Source of the DNA: Gymnopilus junonius | Taxonomy: Eukaryota > Basidiomycota > Agaricomycetes > Agaricales > Galerinaceae | Reading direction: 5' to 3' | Length of the DNA stretch: 64,000 nt | Assembly (NCBI GenBank): GCA_015501075.1 | Contig: JADNYJ010000003.1 | Coordinates: 372,001-436,000, forward strand | In this document: positions 12,804-23,887 of the stretch, one piece after another | Position numbering within the stretch: position 1 is the first letter of the stretch | How the letters are laid out: each line of letters begins with the position of its first letter | Position numbers and translations under genes: made by a program | The notes under the pieces: generated by a model | What the model was told of the DNA's origin: nothing | Databases searched by the model: none | Seen by the model: only the letters and a program-made list of their open reading frames with translations

Positions 12804-13142
12804 GGTTGGCGTGATTGATGTCTGTCCGCACCATGTCAGCTATGTATTTATATTATTTTACCAGCGGATTCCGTATATAATGCTTACTCGTTCTTTAAAT
12901 GTCTCTTCCTAAGTCACGGAATCCCAACTTCCTTTTCTCATGGCCGTACTGAACTGAACTTAAGAACATCACAAGATTCGACCACGGCGCAGCAATAGCC
13001 GCAGTGCTTTTGACGCTCCCAAAATTGGATGGTGAAGTGATCACCATCCGGGACTATAAATACCTCCTATTCACAGGACAACGGAAATACACCCATCCTT
13101 TTATACGACCACGGCAGCTTTCTTTCACAACCCAAGACTACG
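12804..13142. other. Intergenic, nothing recognised
   Basis: This 339-bp stretch carries the 3' flank of bL27m and the upstream region of the DUF3074 gene. A TATAAAT-like stretch at about 13055 lies some 90 bp before the start at 13143. Confidence 0.4.
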
Positions 13143-14096
13143 ATGACAGCAGAGACCAATCCGACACCTCTACTGACAATTACCCCTTTGAAACCTGCAG
13201 GTGAGCAGATTGCATTCTAACTTTCCAAGACGCAACGAAGCCCTGACGACGTTATTCCACACAGATATACCCCCAGAAGAAGATATCATCGCACAAGGCA
13301 AAGCACTCATAGAAGCAACGGACTCATGGAAAGCGGGCAAAACATTCTTCGACGTCGTCAAGACCAGCTCTCGTGGCAAGTTACCAGGCGACGGAGCGCC
13401 CTGGCACTGCCGCACCAGTGTGCACAAGCCAGATGAAATAACCTTTAACCAACTCTGGGACAAGCTATCGAATAATAAAGCTGAGAACGAACTCCAGTGC
13501 GCTATCATATGCTCTTTTCCTCCCATGCCATCAGCCTGATAACACACACCTAGATTCATTCACGAAATCCAAAAAGTGAATAAAATCAAAGAGATATCTC
13601 CAACAGCTAACATATGGACTCTGTACTATACATTCATGCCACCAGTTTCCCCTCGCGTGTTCACCGTTGTTCAAGTTGCACATCTCTCAGAAAGCAAGCC
13701 ACGTACAGGGTGAGACTCATCGATCTAGCTCCTAGCTCAGCCTAGCTGATACAGACTTCTTAAATCCCAGGTTGATCGTATCCCTCTCAATCGATCTGTC
13801 ATCCAAAGAGGATGAAGAACTTCACGTGCTAGAAGAGAAGGGTACAAAGGGGCGCTACGTCAGTGTCGAACGTGTCCTGGAGCTTGAGGATGGCAACACA
13901 GAGTGGCGTATGGCGACATCAAGCACTCCGGGAGGTAGCATCCCTAATTTCCTTGTGGAGAGCACCATGGCGAAGAAAATTGCCTCAGTATGTTTATATC
14001 GTTCCAACTGAGAGTTCAATGCCTGATTCCGAGTTTCACCTATAGGATGTACCTCAGTTTATTCAATGGTTCAAGAAGTCGCTGTCACTGAAATGA
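13143..14096 (+). CDS. DUF3074 (START-like) domain protein
   Basis: Five exons: 13143-13200, 13265 to about 13491, about 13555-13710, about 13772-13988, and 14046-14096. The spliced product starts MTAETNPTPLLT, then KTFFDVVKTSSRGKLPGDG, WTLYYTFMPPVSPRVFTVVQ, RYVSVERVLELEDG, WRMATSSTPGGSIPNFLVES and a last exon DVPQFIQWFKKSL. These are the conserved blocks of the fungal DUF3074 family, which is related to START lipid-binding domains. Ligand and role are unknown. About 235 residues, with no signal peptide. It converges on the glutamine-synthetase-like gene with only 135 bp between the stops. Confidence 0.82.
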
Positions 14097-14231
14097 ACAA
14101 CCCCTCCGGGGTTTATGTAACGATTTTCCAATTTCTCCAGCTTGTTGTCCGTATTGTCAGTATCAGACGAGGCGACCTTCCAACGTCACTACAGGATTGA
14201 TTTGTCGAATTTGGATTTCGTATACCTATAC

Positions 14232-16488
14232 CTAAGCAAGTTCAAGATAACGTTCCACTACACAGTTTGTATTAACCATCTGGGTCTCAAGTCTGGATAA
14301 AAACCACAAAGCGCACCTTCCCAATTTGTCACGGCCTCGTTCCATAGCTTAACTTCGTGCTCACGCGTTCCTCCATAGTGATCTACAAAGTCACTCCCAA
14401 AACTTCTGGCTCGCGTGCAATGCTGTCGGGGCGCATCATTCTAATTGTGGCTGATTCTAAAGAAGTCGGCAGCATCTTGATCTATACGTGCCATGTAATC
14501 GGTCAACTGAGAATCAAGACAAGCACAAATGCATGAAAAAGCATCACGAAGAGAGGGGAACAGACCTTCCCATTACTCCTGTCCTCAGGCTTAAAATGCG
14601 TGATTGGCGGACCAGGAAGACGTAGCTTCTTGTTAATGCCCCTCAGTCCAAGAAGGAATATCGCGCTCAGGGCGAAATAAGGATTCATATCTGCTCCAGG
14701 TATGCGCACCTCCATGCGCGTCGATGCGGGAGGACAAGATGGAGGAGAGATAATACGGATGGATGCGGCACGAGAGTCATAGCCGTATGTGACTGCGTTA
14801 GGTGCCCAGAAGGCTTCTCCGCCTACCAGGCGTTTGTAGCCATTGATGGTCGGTACAAGCTGAAGAAATTCGGATCAGAAAACATGAATGAATAAACTCC
14901 GAAAAGGTGTACCGTAGGTATAACTGCATTTCAGAATAAATATATAGACTGAAGAATTGATGCAAATTAAATTACCGTCAGCAATTCCATCTAGTATGCC
15001 TGCAAGGAACCACTCCGCTTCTTGGCTGATCCACTTAGTATCTTTATATGCAGCGTTCTCTCTTCCAGTCTCGAGTTCAGAGTCGGATACCGCGAAAATA
15101 TTGCGGCCTTCTCTGTTTCTCAAAGAAACGTGGATATGACTGGAATATCATGAGTAAAATGGCGATAAAAATAAGCATGTTGTATGCTTACCCACTGCAT
15201 CCTGGGAGCTTCCGAAGCAATGAATGTCAGTTTGCACTATACAGACAGTAATAGACACATACTCCTCCCCAAGGCTTAGCCATAAAGCTAGGTATTACGC
15301 CATGTGTCATTCCAATACTCTTTGCCGTATACTTGAACAGAATGGCATTATCAGCCATTCTCAGCGCTGACGTGTATGCTAAGGCTGTCTCCAGCACGCC
15401 CGGCCCCGTTTCAGTGTCTGCATGTCAAAAGCCGTCAATAAGCTGTCGACGATGGCTTCTGTGAAGAAATGCTCACGGTGTCCTTCAATTGGGACTTGGA
15501 ACGCAGCACTTTGATCAAATAGATCATGGAAATATTCATTGTTCAGTTGAGTCCGGAGCAATGAATATCCATGCACTAGATCTCGAAGTCAGACAGATGG
15601 CAGAAGGTAGATAAGATGGGGCATACTGCCAGGCGTCAATGGTTCCAGGTTTGTAAATCCCTTCTGCGCCGCTGACTGGGCAGTTTCTGATGGAAGTATT
15701 AGATGCTGAACTTGAAAGAGTCAGATATCCCGACAGTGGTTCACCTTTAAAATTAAAATACTATCCAATGCAAACGTTGGTAAATTAGAAGTTGTGTGAA
15801 AAGGACCAACACACACCTCATATTCTGCACCAGCGAAGCATTCGTAGCCCAGCTTTTCAGCTCGCTGACTAGCGGTCTTGAGCACCCCGCGAGGGTCGAC
15901 GCTGAGAGGCTCTTTCGTATCCGGATCCAAGAATGAAACTAGGAAGAAGGGTACGTTGTTCTCCCAAGGTATCCGACGGTAGGTGGATAAGTCAATGATA
16001 GCAATGACATCGCGGTACCCATTCGCCCTGTTGGATATCAAGAGTTCCTTGGAATAAACAGCATCATTAATATCCCATCCACTATTCCCAGAAGAGGGTT
16101 GGTTAGAGTCACAACGACAGGAACTAGATTCACAACACACAAAATGACACTGCAGAATCCGAATCCGTCCGTCTTTACAGCACTTAAGAACTTCTCTTTT
16201 GACTGCGCAGGAGGAATGAGGTAGATTCGGCTACAAAGGTCTGAACGAACCATAAATTTACCACGAAGTACGCCGTCCACTTATGATTTTCCGATACTCA
16301 GTGTGTCCATAGGATACATCGCATATCCTTCTGTGGAAGCTCACCATCAATTCCTACAGAATGCAGAGATAAGTGAACAAAATGGGACGCCGTAGCACCT
16401 AACACTCACCAGCTACTTTCACCTTGATGTCATTGGCAAGCAGGGTCTGCAGGTCAGAAAATGAGCTGGGAGCACCCTGTGTGGCCAT
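14232..16488 (-). CDS. Glutamine synthetase-like enzyme (type I/fluG-like catalytic domain) with microexons
   Basis: The spliced minus-strand product shows the glutamine synthetase fold in order: GIDVDGVLRGKFM, DGFGFCSVIFGWDINDAVY, FAGAEYEYFNFKE (the metal-binding Glu residues), LTPVHGYSLLR, FQVPIEGH, TETGPGVLETALAYTSALR, MAKPWGGLPGCSGHIHVSL, DVIPTLVPTINGYKRL, MEVRIPGADMNPYFALSAI and VTNWEVERYLELA. The start is the ATG at 16488, the stop at 14232-14234. Four microexons are needed: 16345-16353 (9 nt), 15745-15760 (16 nt), 15192-15208 (17 nt) and 14913-14923 (11 nt). All have canonical splice sites, and each restores a conserved motif. One frame break is seen near 14396-14402 (AAGTTTTGGG on the minus strand): the reading frame slips before GSDFVDHYGG, consistent with one lost base in a homopolymer. 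In such proteins the substrate may not be ammonia plus glutamate; the exact reaction is not shown by sequence. Confidence 0.85.
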
Positions 16489-16899
16489 TGTAGGATGCGA
16501 TATGTAAGAAAGGAAGGATAGATACGGAGAAGAAAAGGTGATGTCAACAATAGTCGAGCGTCATGATAGTAGTTCTCCAAAAGGGGATTGCGCGTGACCG
16601 TTCGATCCCTGACGCGTCGCGTATTGTCCGACTCCTTCCAGAGGTCAAGCTCTGTCTTTCTCCAGGCTTTCTCTCATACAACAGTTTAAAATGTCCTCGC
16701 TGCATAAAGCAGGCACACTATGGAGACGCATGCTTACGTCAATCTCAACCGATTACCAAGCCCGACTGAGAGGCATCTAGCAATCGACTTGGACGGCAGC
16801 CATTTTCAACGGTGCTGCATATGCAATGTATATTCACGTGGGACTGGCAGCTCACATGAATTTTCATCTGGTCTTCATCGTCGACAGCAGCTTTTCTTG
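16489..16899. other. Intergenic, nothing recognised
   Basis: This stretch lies between the divergent glutamine-synthetase-like gene and the frame-broken F-box gene. I see no coding exon or clear promoter element. Confidence 0.4.
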
Positions 16900-18214
16900 A
16901 TGAGTACCTCCGAAGATCTTTGTGACCAGTCAAACCTTTCCATGGAACCCAGTGACTCGCCCGGTTTACTCTCGCCATCCCTATCAACCCACGTACCGGT
17001 CGAAATATGGGCGAGGATCTTCACAATGGCGACCTGTGTCTCAGGAGCTTACGACATGGAGGACTACTCAGCAGTTATAGCGTTCACGCGAGATCCACAC
17101 GCCATTTGCGTCGCTAATCTTTGAGTGTCCTCTATGCAAACCAAGAACTGTCATGTACCCTTGTCTGCAAGTCCTGGAATGCTATGATCCAGTCATTTCT
17201 TTTTCGGTACCTGCGCATTGAAAGCAGGAAGCAAACTTGCGAACACTCTTGAAAGAGTGGCCCAAGGCGCACAGACCAGAAAGGGACCTGGAAAGTGGAC
17301 GCTTCGCATCGATATCGCACTTGAAGGCAGACGTGTCTGGCTACCGGTCCACGACAGAGCGATGTACAGCATCCTTCGAGAATGTCGAAATCTCACCTGT
17401 TTCTCTCCTGCCTTCTCAAATCCAGGTCTCGACTTTGGACACGTTAGAAGGCTCATCACTCACCTTGCCGAAAATTCTAACTTAAAACGCCTTGAAATCA
17501 AATCAATGCCCTGTGTCTTATTCAATGTCGAAGAGCCCTTCGGAGAAGTACTGTGGCTGACACACGAAACAAGACCCGTCAACATGGCTAAATCGAAAAA
17601 CACATTGCTTGTCGAAGCTACGTGTCGTCGTTATAGCTTCTTGGAATCATGGATGGGAAACGAACTTGACCTTGCTAAGTCTTCGTGCTTGCGTTGTACA
17701 GGAGCCCTGTCCTGTTTCCCTTCATTTTGATACAGCCCTTATAAAGCAACTTTCAGGCTGCGTTACGAGCGAGATATTGCGTGGCTCAAGTGTTTGGTCT
17801 CAACTGACCGCGTTTTCCGTTGGACTCTTCCGATTGGCGTTTTACGATCTCGCCTCGGACGAAAGTTTTAAGCATAGTCGTTTGAAATACATTATCATCG
17901 AAGATTTTATGGAGGTCTTATCTATGCCGGCGGGATGGTCTACGACGAATAAGGGTCCCGATGATCTTTTTGTTCAGATATGCGAGAACTTGATGTACAT
18001 TGCTTCTCGAGACACCTTTCCAGATAAGTACAGTGTGAGACACCTTCTTTCTGTTCCGTATACGCATACTTTGCTTGGATTTTTTGAGGGAGATAGAGAA
18101 TTCTGGGTCAATCGGTTTAATACCTGTAACCGTCGCGGAATTCGGATTGAGGTTTCGAGAGGGGTAATAGAATGGGTTGAAGACAAGTGGATGGAAATTC
18201 CGAGTATGAACTGA
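16900..18214 (+). pseudogene. F-box/LRR-type gene with three frame breaks
   Basis: The first segment starts MSTSEDLCDQ and contains an F-box-like stretch HVPVEIWARIFTMATC, then DPHAICVANL before a stop at about 17122. The homologous reading continues one base earlier in frame as LSVLYANQELSCTLVCKSWN and FLFRYLRIES. It shifts again near 17218 into SKLANTLERVAQGAQ and LRIDIALEGRRVWLP, and again near 17610 into SKLRVVVIASWNHGW, ending EIPSMN at 18214. No intron with plausible ends and length explains the three shifts. The overall pattern is that of a common mushroom F-box family of about 430 residues. Either the gene is decaying or the assembly has errors here; three breaks of mixed sign favour a pseudogene. 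Confidence 0.6.
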
Positions 18215-18365
18215 TTGATGACTTGTGATCATGAGTATGTCAGCGATATCTGAATAGCGCAAGAGATAGAAAGTCATCGACAGTTAGGAGAAACTTTGAA
18301 GGATGCCGTCAGGACATAGACTAAATATAATCATTTAATTCGAATCTATGTAGATACCAGTGGCA

Positions 18366-19111
18366 TTACGTTCCATCTCCACGCCTCAGCCTATTGAACT
18401 TGGGAAGCATTTCTCTTAGATATTCAGCGTGTTTTCGCCTAAGGTCGGCTTCCTGCACTTTGCCTCTACCACTCCAAGTTCGCTGTTCTGCAGCGGGCCC
18501 GTAAACGACTGTGTAATCTTCCAGTACCTGGTCTTCAGTCGGTACTAGGAGCACACCAGCTCCGACGACACAGTACGAAGATATGCGAACGGTGTGGTGA
18601 ACTCTGGCGCGTGTCGAAATTGTGTTGGAATTGCCAACTGAAGGAGACTCGATGCCTGAAATCTTGTGAGAACCTAAGCTTGAAAGCAAATCACGCATGG
18701 ACGTACGACAACCGATTTCAAAGAGATTATCGTCGCCTATACGCATTACTTCCTTTCGCCTAGGTCGATCTTAGCACATAAGCATCGAACATATACTTTC
18801 ACTGTTTACCTGTTGACCAGGATAGCGCTCTCTTCGATGATGCATCCCGACCCGATTATAATAGGACCTGCGATAGCAAATATCGTGGCTTTAGGATGTA
18901 CAATGGTTCCTATAAAGCACTAGACTTCAACAGCATATTCAATAAGAATAAGTATGCAGAGAACCTACCAGACCCAATAGTAATGTCTCCTTTCAATTCC
19001 ACGTCCTGACATACGACGGCTTTCGAATGAATCGTGAATTTGTCGCGTCTGTAACGAACATCAGCATAATTCCAATGAGAAATCAAGATGAATGCAACAC
19101 ATTGGTGGCAT
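18366..19111 (-). CDS. Dynactin subunit 6 (p27)
   Basis: Hexapeptide-repeat protein of the pointed-end complex of dynactin, which helps dynein bind cargo. Exons give a left-handed beta-helix: [57 protein letters not shown], then [33 protein letters not shown] and [20 protein letters not shown]. Repeated [LIV]-G-x(4) steps are evident. The C-terminal segment [17 protein letters not shown] matches the p25/p27 family. About 185 residues. The first exon is inferred: ATG at 19111 gives MPPI and splices into RDKF with a 52-bp intron; this start is uncertain. It shares a 121-bp divergent promoter with the gene at 19233. Confidence 0.82.
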
Positions 19112-19232
19112 TTCTCAGGTCATGAAGGTCACAGTTGAAAAGGTCTACAATTGGCACCAAGCAAGTTCGGCGTTCTATTTTTGTTCCTTTGCTACTGACC
19201 ACGATCACGAAAATTGGCGATTCTAGTAAAGG

Positions 19233-20135
19233 ATGGAATCGTCATCTACAAAGACAGTCGCATTGGGTACACTGGCAGTATGCAAGTCCGTCCTTATTCT
19301 TTTCCGCTGAGCACTGAACGGGCCTAACATTTATACAGCCACAGCTAGCGCGCTTGGCACAGGAGTGTATACTATCTTTCGAAAGCAACCTCATACTGGA
19401 CTCCTAGTCGGTATTGCTGCGGTAAATAGTGGGATAACAGCTGCTACTTTCTTCAGTCAGTCCATCTCAATCATTTCTAGGCAGTTCTTTGATGTCGTTG
19501 GTTTTGACATGTAGGCTGTCGAGAATACTTTATCAGTCCTCTATTGCTTCTAGCGGCTCCCTGGCAGCAGTATTCCCGCAGAAGACAAGAACTAGGCATT
19601 TATGCCTCGTCTCTGCCAACAGAGGCTGGATCTCTGTCCGACCTGCGAACGAATAAATTGCTGGATAGCGCACTCAGCGGTGCAATTACCGGAGGACTGC
19701 TTCGAGGATTACAAGGTAGATTCTTTGAAGTCATTTCATTTTATTATTGTTTGCTAACTGTTTCTGTGGTAAGCTTCGAGACGTGCAGTTTTGCCTGGGA
19801 TGGTAACCACCGGGGTAGTCTGTACTCTTCTTCAATATGGCTTCAATGAACTCACTGTCCTGCGACTGAGATACATCTCAAAACTCAAGGAAGAGAACCG
19901 AACAGCCGTTGTAATGCCGCATTCAAGACCTAGGGATGCTAGTCAAGTATCCACAGAATCCTCTACGCCCGTATTGAAAACACTCTTGAGCTTTTTGGGA
20001 GTACGACCTATGTCAGACGAAGAATACCTGGCCAAGATGAAAAGAACACGAGACGCATACCTCAAGCGAATAGCAGAACTTGAGCTCCAGGTTGAGGTGG
20101 AAAAAGTGTCGGCGGAAGCACCAGATAAATCGTAG
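19233..20135 (+). CDS. Tim17/22/23-like membrane protein, function unknown
   Basis: Four exons starting at 19233 join cleanly: MESSSTKTVALATASALGTG, HTGLLVGIAAVNSGITAATF, CREYFISPLLLLAAPWQQY, then LLDSALSGAITGGLLRGLQ joined to ASRRAVLPGMVTTGVVCTLL. Gly-rich hydrophobic segments with the A-G-x-x-[TG]-G-x-L pattern resemble the Tim17/Tim22/Tim23 family of mitochondrial inner-membrane proteins. The tail (about residues 170-240) is hydrophilic and probably coiled (KRTRDAYLKRIAELELQVEV). The resemblance is weak and it is not one of the standard import subunits that I can name. Mitochondrial location is inferred. Confidence 0.65.
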
Positions 20136-20200
20136 CAGTAGACTAGAGTACAATTACACTACCCAACATTTACTACCTAATCCTAATACTAGCGCGATCT

Positions 20201-21646
20201 TCATGGAGAAGGAGGTCGGGATAACTCCTTGTCTTTCTTAGCTGCAGCTGTGTCTTGTTTCCAAATTTCAATCACACCACGTCCCTTGCCAGAAAACCCA
20301 CCAACAATTATACGCTTGTCGTCAGCGATCAATGCATTGACTTTTGTCAATCCTGGGCTATCTTGTTGCCATGACTGTTGGATAACGACGCTGGCCTCTG
20401 CCTGGTCGTAGAATATATGGTACTCCGTTATGACTCCCAAGAGTGTTGATGTTATCAGTCTGCGAGAGTCAGCAAAGGCCCTATAATGCTTTTTAGACGA
20501 GGTAACGTTATCACAGAACTCAGATACGTACATCGCCACGATAGGACCTTCAGCCACTTTGACGAGAACGGTCTCGTCTTCCTCTAATCCTTCCCATTTT
20601 TTGGATTTCTTTTTCGATCCTTTAACAGAGCTCTTTTCGCCTCCAAAGCCTACAAATAAGCGACCATCCGCGGTGCCGGCAGCCAACACACCAGTAGCCG
20701 ACATGGCTGTGGAGAGTATGAAAGGTGGTGAGAGAGATACTCCACCTTCTTCGGTATAAGGATCTGCGATTATGGTGCGGTTTAGCGACTTCAGGTGATG
20801 GTAAAAATGCGAAGGCTTACCCATTTGACGGCGTGATAAAACTTTCCCCTGAACATAATCAAAGTGAAGGAGGATTGTGTCATATCCGCCGCTGATTAGT
20901 TCTCGTGGTCGATCTGGAACGAATTTGACAGTGTCGCAAACCTGAAAAATCAAGGCACAGAAATTTATTATTCGTAAGAACTTTAACCGGCTTGGAGCAC
21001 TGACACTATCGTGCTTTGTTTGCATCCTGGTGATGGTCTTGTCAGATAGATCCACGACGCCGACAACGCCAGAATCCAGAGTGAAGGCCAGATGGCTTTT
21101 ATTTGCATTCAAAGCAAGCTTCCTGATTAAAGTCAGCAACAGTCCCTCCCAAAAAAAATGGGCGCGAACCTCGTTCAAAATCTCGTTATCATCTTGGCTG
21201 ACCTGGATGGTAGCGACAGCGTCTTCGAGGGTTTGAATCATTTTTGGGGAATCCATTTGAAACTTTGAGATCTGTAAAGACCCGACTTCAGATCAGACCA
21301 GGAATTGGTCCTAGAGGAAAGCAAGCAAAACCAACATATTTTCCATGAATAATCCAGGCATCACGCAGGTCAGATCCAGGTTTCTTCACGCACACGATCG
21401 AGGACACTTCGGCGCCAAGTCCTCGAACGCCTTTCAGCACTTTAAATGCAGAGAGGTCGTAGATGCGAAACGATCCATCATCTAAAAAAATCAGGATATA
21501 CTCTGCAGAAACAAGTGTAATTTCAATTTACCAGCACCCGCAAAAAGATGTCCTGCGTGCCCAAAGGCCAAAGATGAAATACGAGAGGGTATCTCGAGCG
21601 TTTTCTCGAGGGAGAAGCCTTGCTGGGTTTCTTCTGAGTCGCTCAT
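20201..21646 (-). CDS. WD40-repeat protein
   Basis: Starts at 21646 with MSDSEETQQGFSLEKTLEIP. It then shows repeated beta-propeller blades: SRISSLAFGHAGHLFAG, DGSFRIYDLSAFKVLKG, LAFTLDSGVVGVVDLSD, VKFVPDRPRELISGGYDT, ATGVLAAGTADGRLFVGFGG, VNALIADDKRIIVGGFSGKG and VIEIWKQ. A basic linker KGSKKKSKKW follows the fifth blade. About 430 residues; five introns or so. It resembles the WDR53-like group of simple propellers but I cannot assign a pathway. It converges on the gene at 19233 with 65 bp between stops. Confidence 0.78.
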
Positions 21647-22182
21647 TTCCGTACGATATCGGATATAGATGGTTCGTAGTGAGAGCTCTCTTGAAGTTGA
21701 AAAGGTGTACTGAAGACCTGCAGTATTCCTGACCTGACAGAAATTACGTTTAGCAGTCCTTTTGAATTACGGCAATAAATGTTATGCCCGTGGGAAACTT
21801 CTGATCTTACCCCCATTCACAAACGCCTTCGAACCAACATCTTGGCTCTCGTCAATACCTTTGGACATGCTATAAATTGAAAGCGCCGTGTTATTAGCCA
21901 GCAATCCAGGTGGCCTTGTGCTTTGTGATTTAACTTTTGAACAGATGACCCTCGTGTCGTTGAAAAGCTTACTCGGTCTAGTGCCATCCTGCTCGCGACG
22001 ACAGATCTTGTAGGACTTCTTTGCACCTCGAGGCCGGGAAACCCTTTATAAGGATGTTCCCGTTAATTAAAAATGTCTTACAGATGGCTATCCTCTGGAT
22101 AATCTGCCAACCTATCGATTAGCTTTAAAAATATCTTCAGGGAACGATTCTTTCTTTACGTTCTTTCCTCCACTATCACTTC
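21647..22182. other. Divergent promoter region, nothing specific
   Basis: This 536-bp stretch lies between the divergent WD40 gene and the zinc-finger gene at 22183. I see no coding exon or clear element. Confidence 0.35.
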
Positions 22183-23382
22183 ATGCCTGCCTTGTCTGCG
22201 ACCCCGGTGCTAATAACTGAGTTTGGCCCAGATGCTCACCAAGTCAAGCACCAACGCAAAGAGAACAAATCAAGGTTGACTTGTCAGTATTGCAAGAAAC
22301 CTGAAGAACAGGAATCTCGACACAAAGCTTGCCGCCAGGTGTGTTCCGTTTGATATCTTGGATGCCTATCAAAGATTTTATTCTTTTTCATCGAAGTGCA
22401 AAATGCTATACTGTTCTAGAGAGGTGAGACAAATGTAGGTAGGAATGGTTTGGTCACCCACAGCTCAATTGGTTCTCTGTGCTTCCCTACATCTCATCTG
22501 AAAGTGTCAAAAAGCTGACTGGTAAGCCTAACTATTGAATGTGCATAATGTGGCCCCATGATCACCATACTTGTTCAGGCCACGACACAAAGTAGCTTGC
22601 ATCAAAGCGCCAGATGGCCATTTCCCGCACTTCAACAAAATCTGCCAAACATTTCTAGCCAATGAATCCTTGCTCGCACTACTTGAAGTGCTTATTGCAC
22701 TGGAGCTAAATCTAGCGATCACCCAGGATCCCAATCAGCGGTTCAATGTTCAAATATTCATACATTTCGAACCTTTCGACGACTTAGACTTTCTCAAAAT
22801 CATCAATTCAAACGTTGGAATAGACGCCTCTCCGATGCGAGGGATGGCCCAGATCGGCGGAATATCCTCAACAGAACTTTACGAAAGTTCAGATGGCCTA
22901 ACCATGCTGCCAGGACACGGGCAGCCGTCATTATCGGCGAATGGACAGGATTCTCTTCCATTTGTTCGTCTGCAGTTTATGCGCATCCTCCATTCTGGGA
23001 GGTGCCAGTGCATGAATACTGGACTCTTTATATCCCTAGACTCGATTCAAGCTAGCAGGGAAGCTCAAGTGGTCACGCTGCCTCTGAGGAGGGGTGTATC
23101 CGAAACGGTACCAATTTCAGTGACTGCATACCGCGAGTACGATATTTCATTCATTGTATCGACCAACAAGACTCACTTGACAACCTGTTTAGCTTTATAA
23201 ATGAGTTCATTCGATTGGACTGGCAAAATCGCTGGCTTCTACAGATGGACATGCAGCAGAAAGACAAGGAACTATACAGGGATGCAGGTGCTGCCAATTC
23301 TACGTTGCCTGATTCACTCGGCCTCTTCATTCGGGACACAGGAATGCGACGAATACGTGCAATATATACACCTGCTAGATAA
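22183..23382 (+). CDS. Zinc-finger (possibly MYND-like) protein of unknown function
   Basis: Starts MPALSATPVLITEFGPDAH. The first two exons carry a Cys cluster CQYCKKPEEQ..ACRQCKMLYCSRE, with C-x2-C pairs like the first half of a MYND finger. A long exon (about 22595-23160) follows with SLLALLEVLIALELNLAIT and FNVQIFIHFEPFDDLDF. The C-terminal part FINEFIRLDWQNRWLLQMDM to MRRIRAIYTPAR ends at 23382. The join between the long exon and the C-terminal part needs one extra base near 23157 (CATTGTATCG): the frame before reads DISFI and the frame after reads CIDQQDSLDNLFSF, as if one T had been lost. A full-length product would be about 350 residues. The second half of the zinc finger is not seen. 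Confidence 0.62.
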
Positions 23383-23887
23383 GCTAATGTTCGAGAGCAA
23401 TTATCGATCCGAGCAAAAACGCCTGCTCATCGTGTACGTCGATTGGTCATTTTGGGATCATGCCAGTATAGCATTCTTACCAATATATGTCGAAAACAAG
23501 ACTTGGAATTATTTTCCCTTCGAAAAACATGTGTTAAGAAAGCTTTGCCAGTGGTACCACGATGTACGATGTTATGTATTTTTGCATTCGCTTGAAGAAA
23601 TTCAGCTCTATAGAGCAGAAGGTAATAAAGGCATCTAGGACTCCAAATTCTACTTTCCTTGGTTCGCTCCTTCGAAGTGGCTGTCAGAAATATATTTATT
23701 CTTTTCATTTTACGACCTTGAACCTGGGTATGCAGTGACTTTGTGAAATTGAAGTTAGTTTTAGCAGTCCCGGTTAACGCCAAGGGTCCATTTCTAACCG
23801 GTAGAGATACCATTGACATGACGTGTTGCGTCTGACATTTGCTGCATATGTATGTAGCGAAATTATCCAGTACTTGAAGCTTGACCC
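23383..23887. other. Convergent intergenic region
   Basis: These 505 bp lie between two convergent zinc-finger genes. An open frame at 23201-23638 on the plus strand overlaps the real C-terminus of the upstream gene in another frame and is not supported. Confidence 0.4.

Noticed and set aside
23201..23638. Plus-strand open frame of 145 codons
   Set aside because: Overlaps the supported C-terminus of the zinc-finger gene in another frame and shows no family signal.
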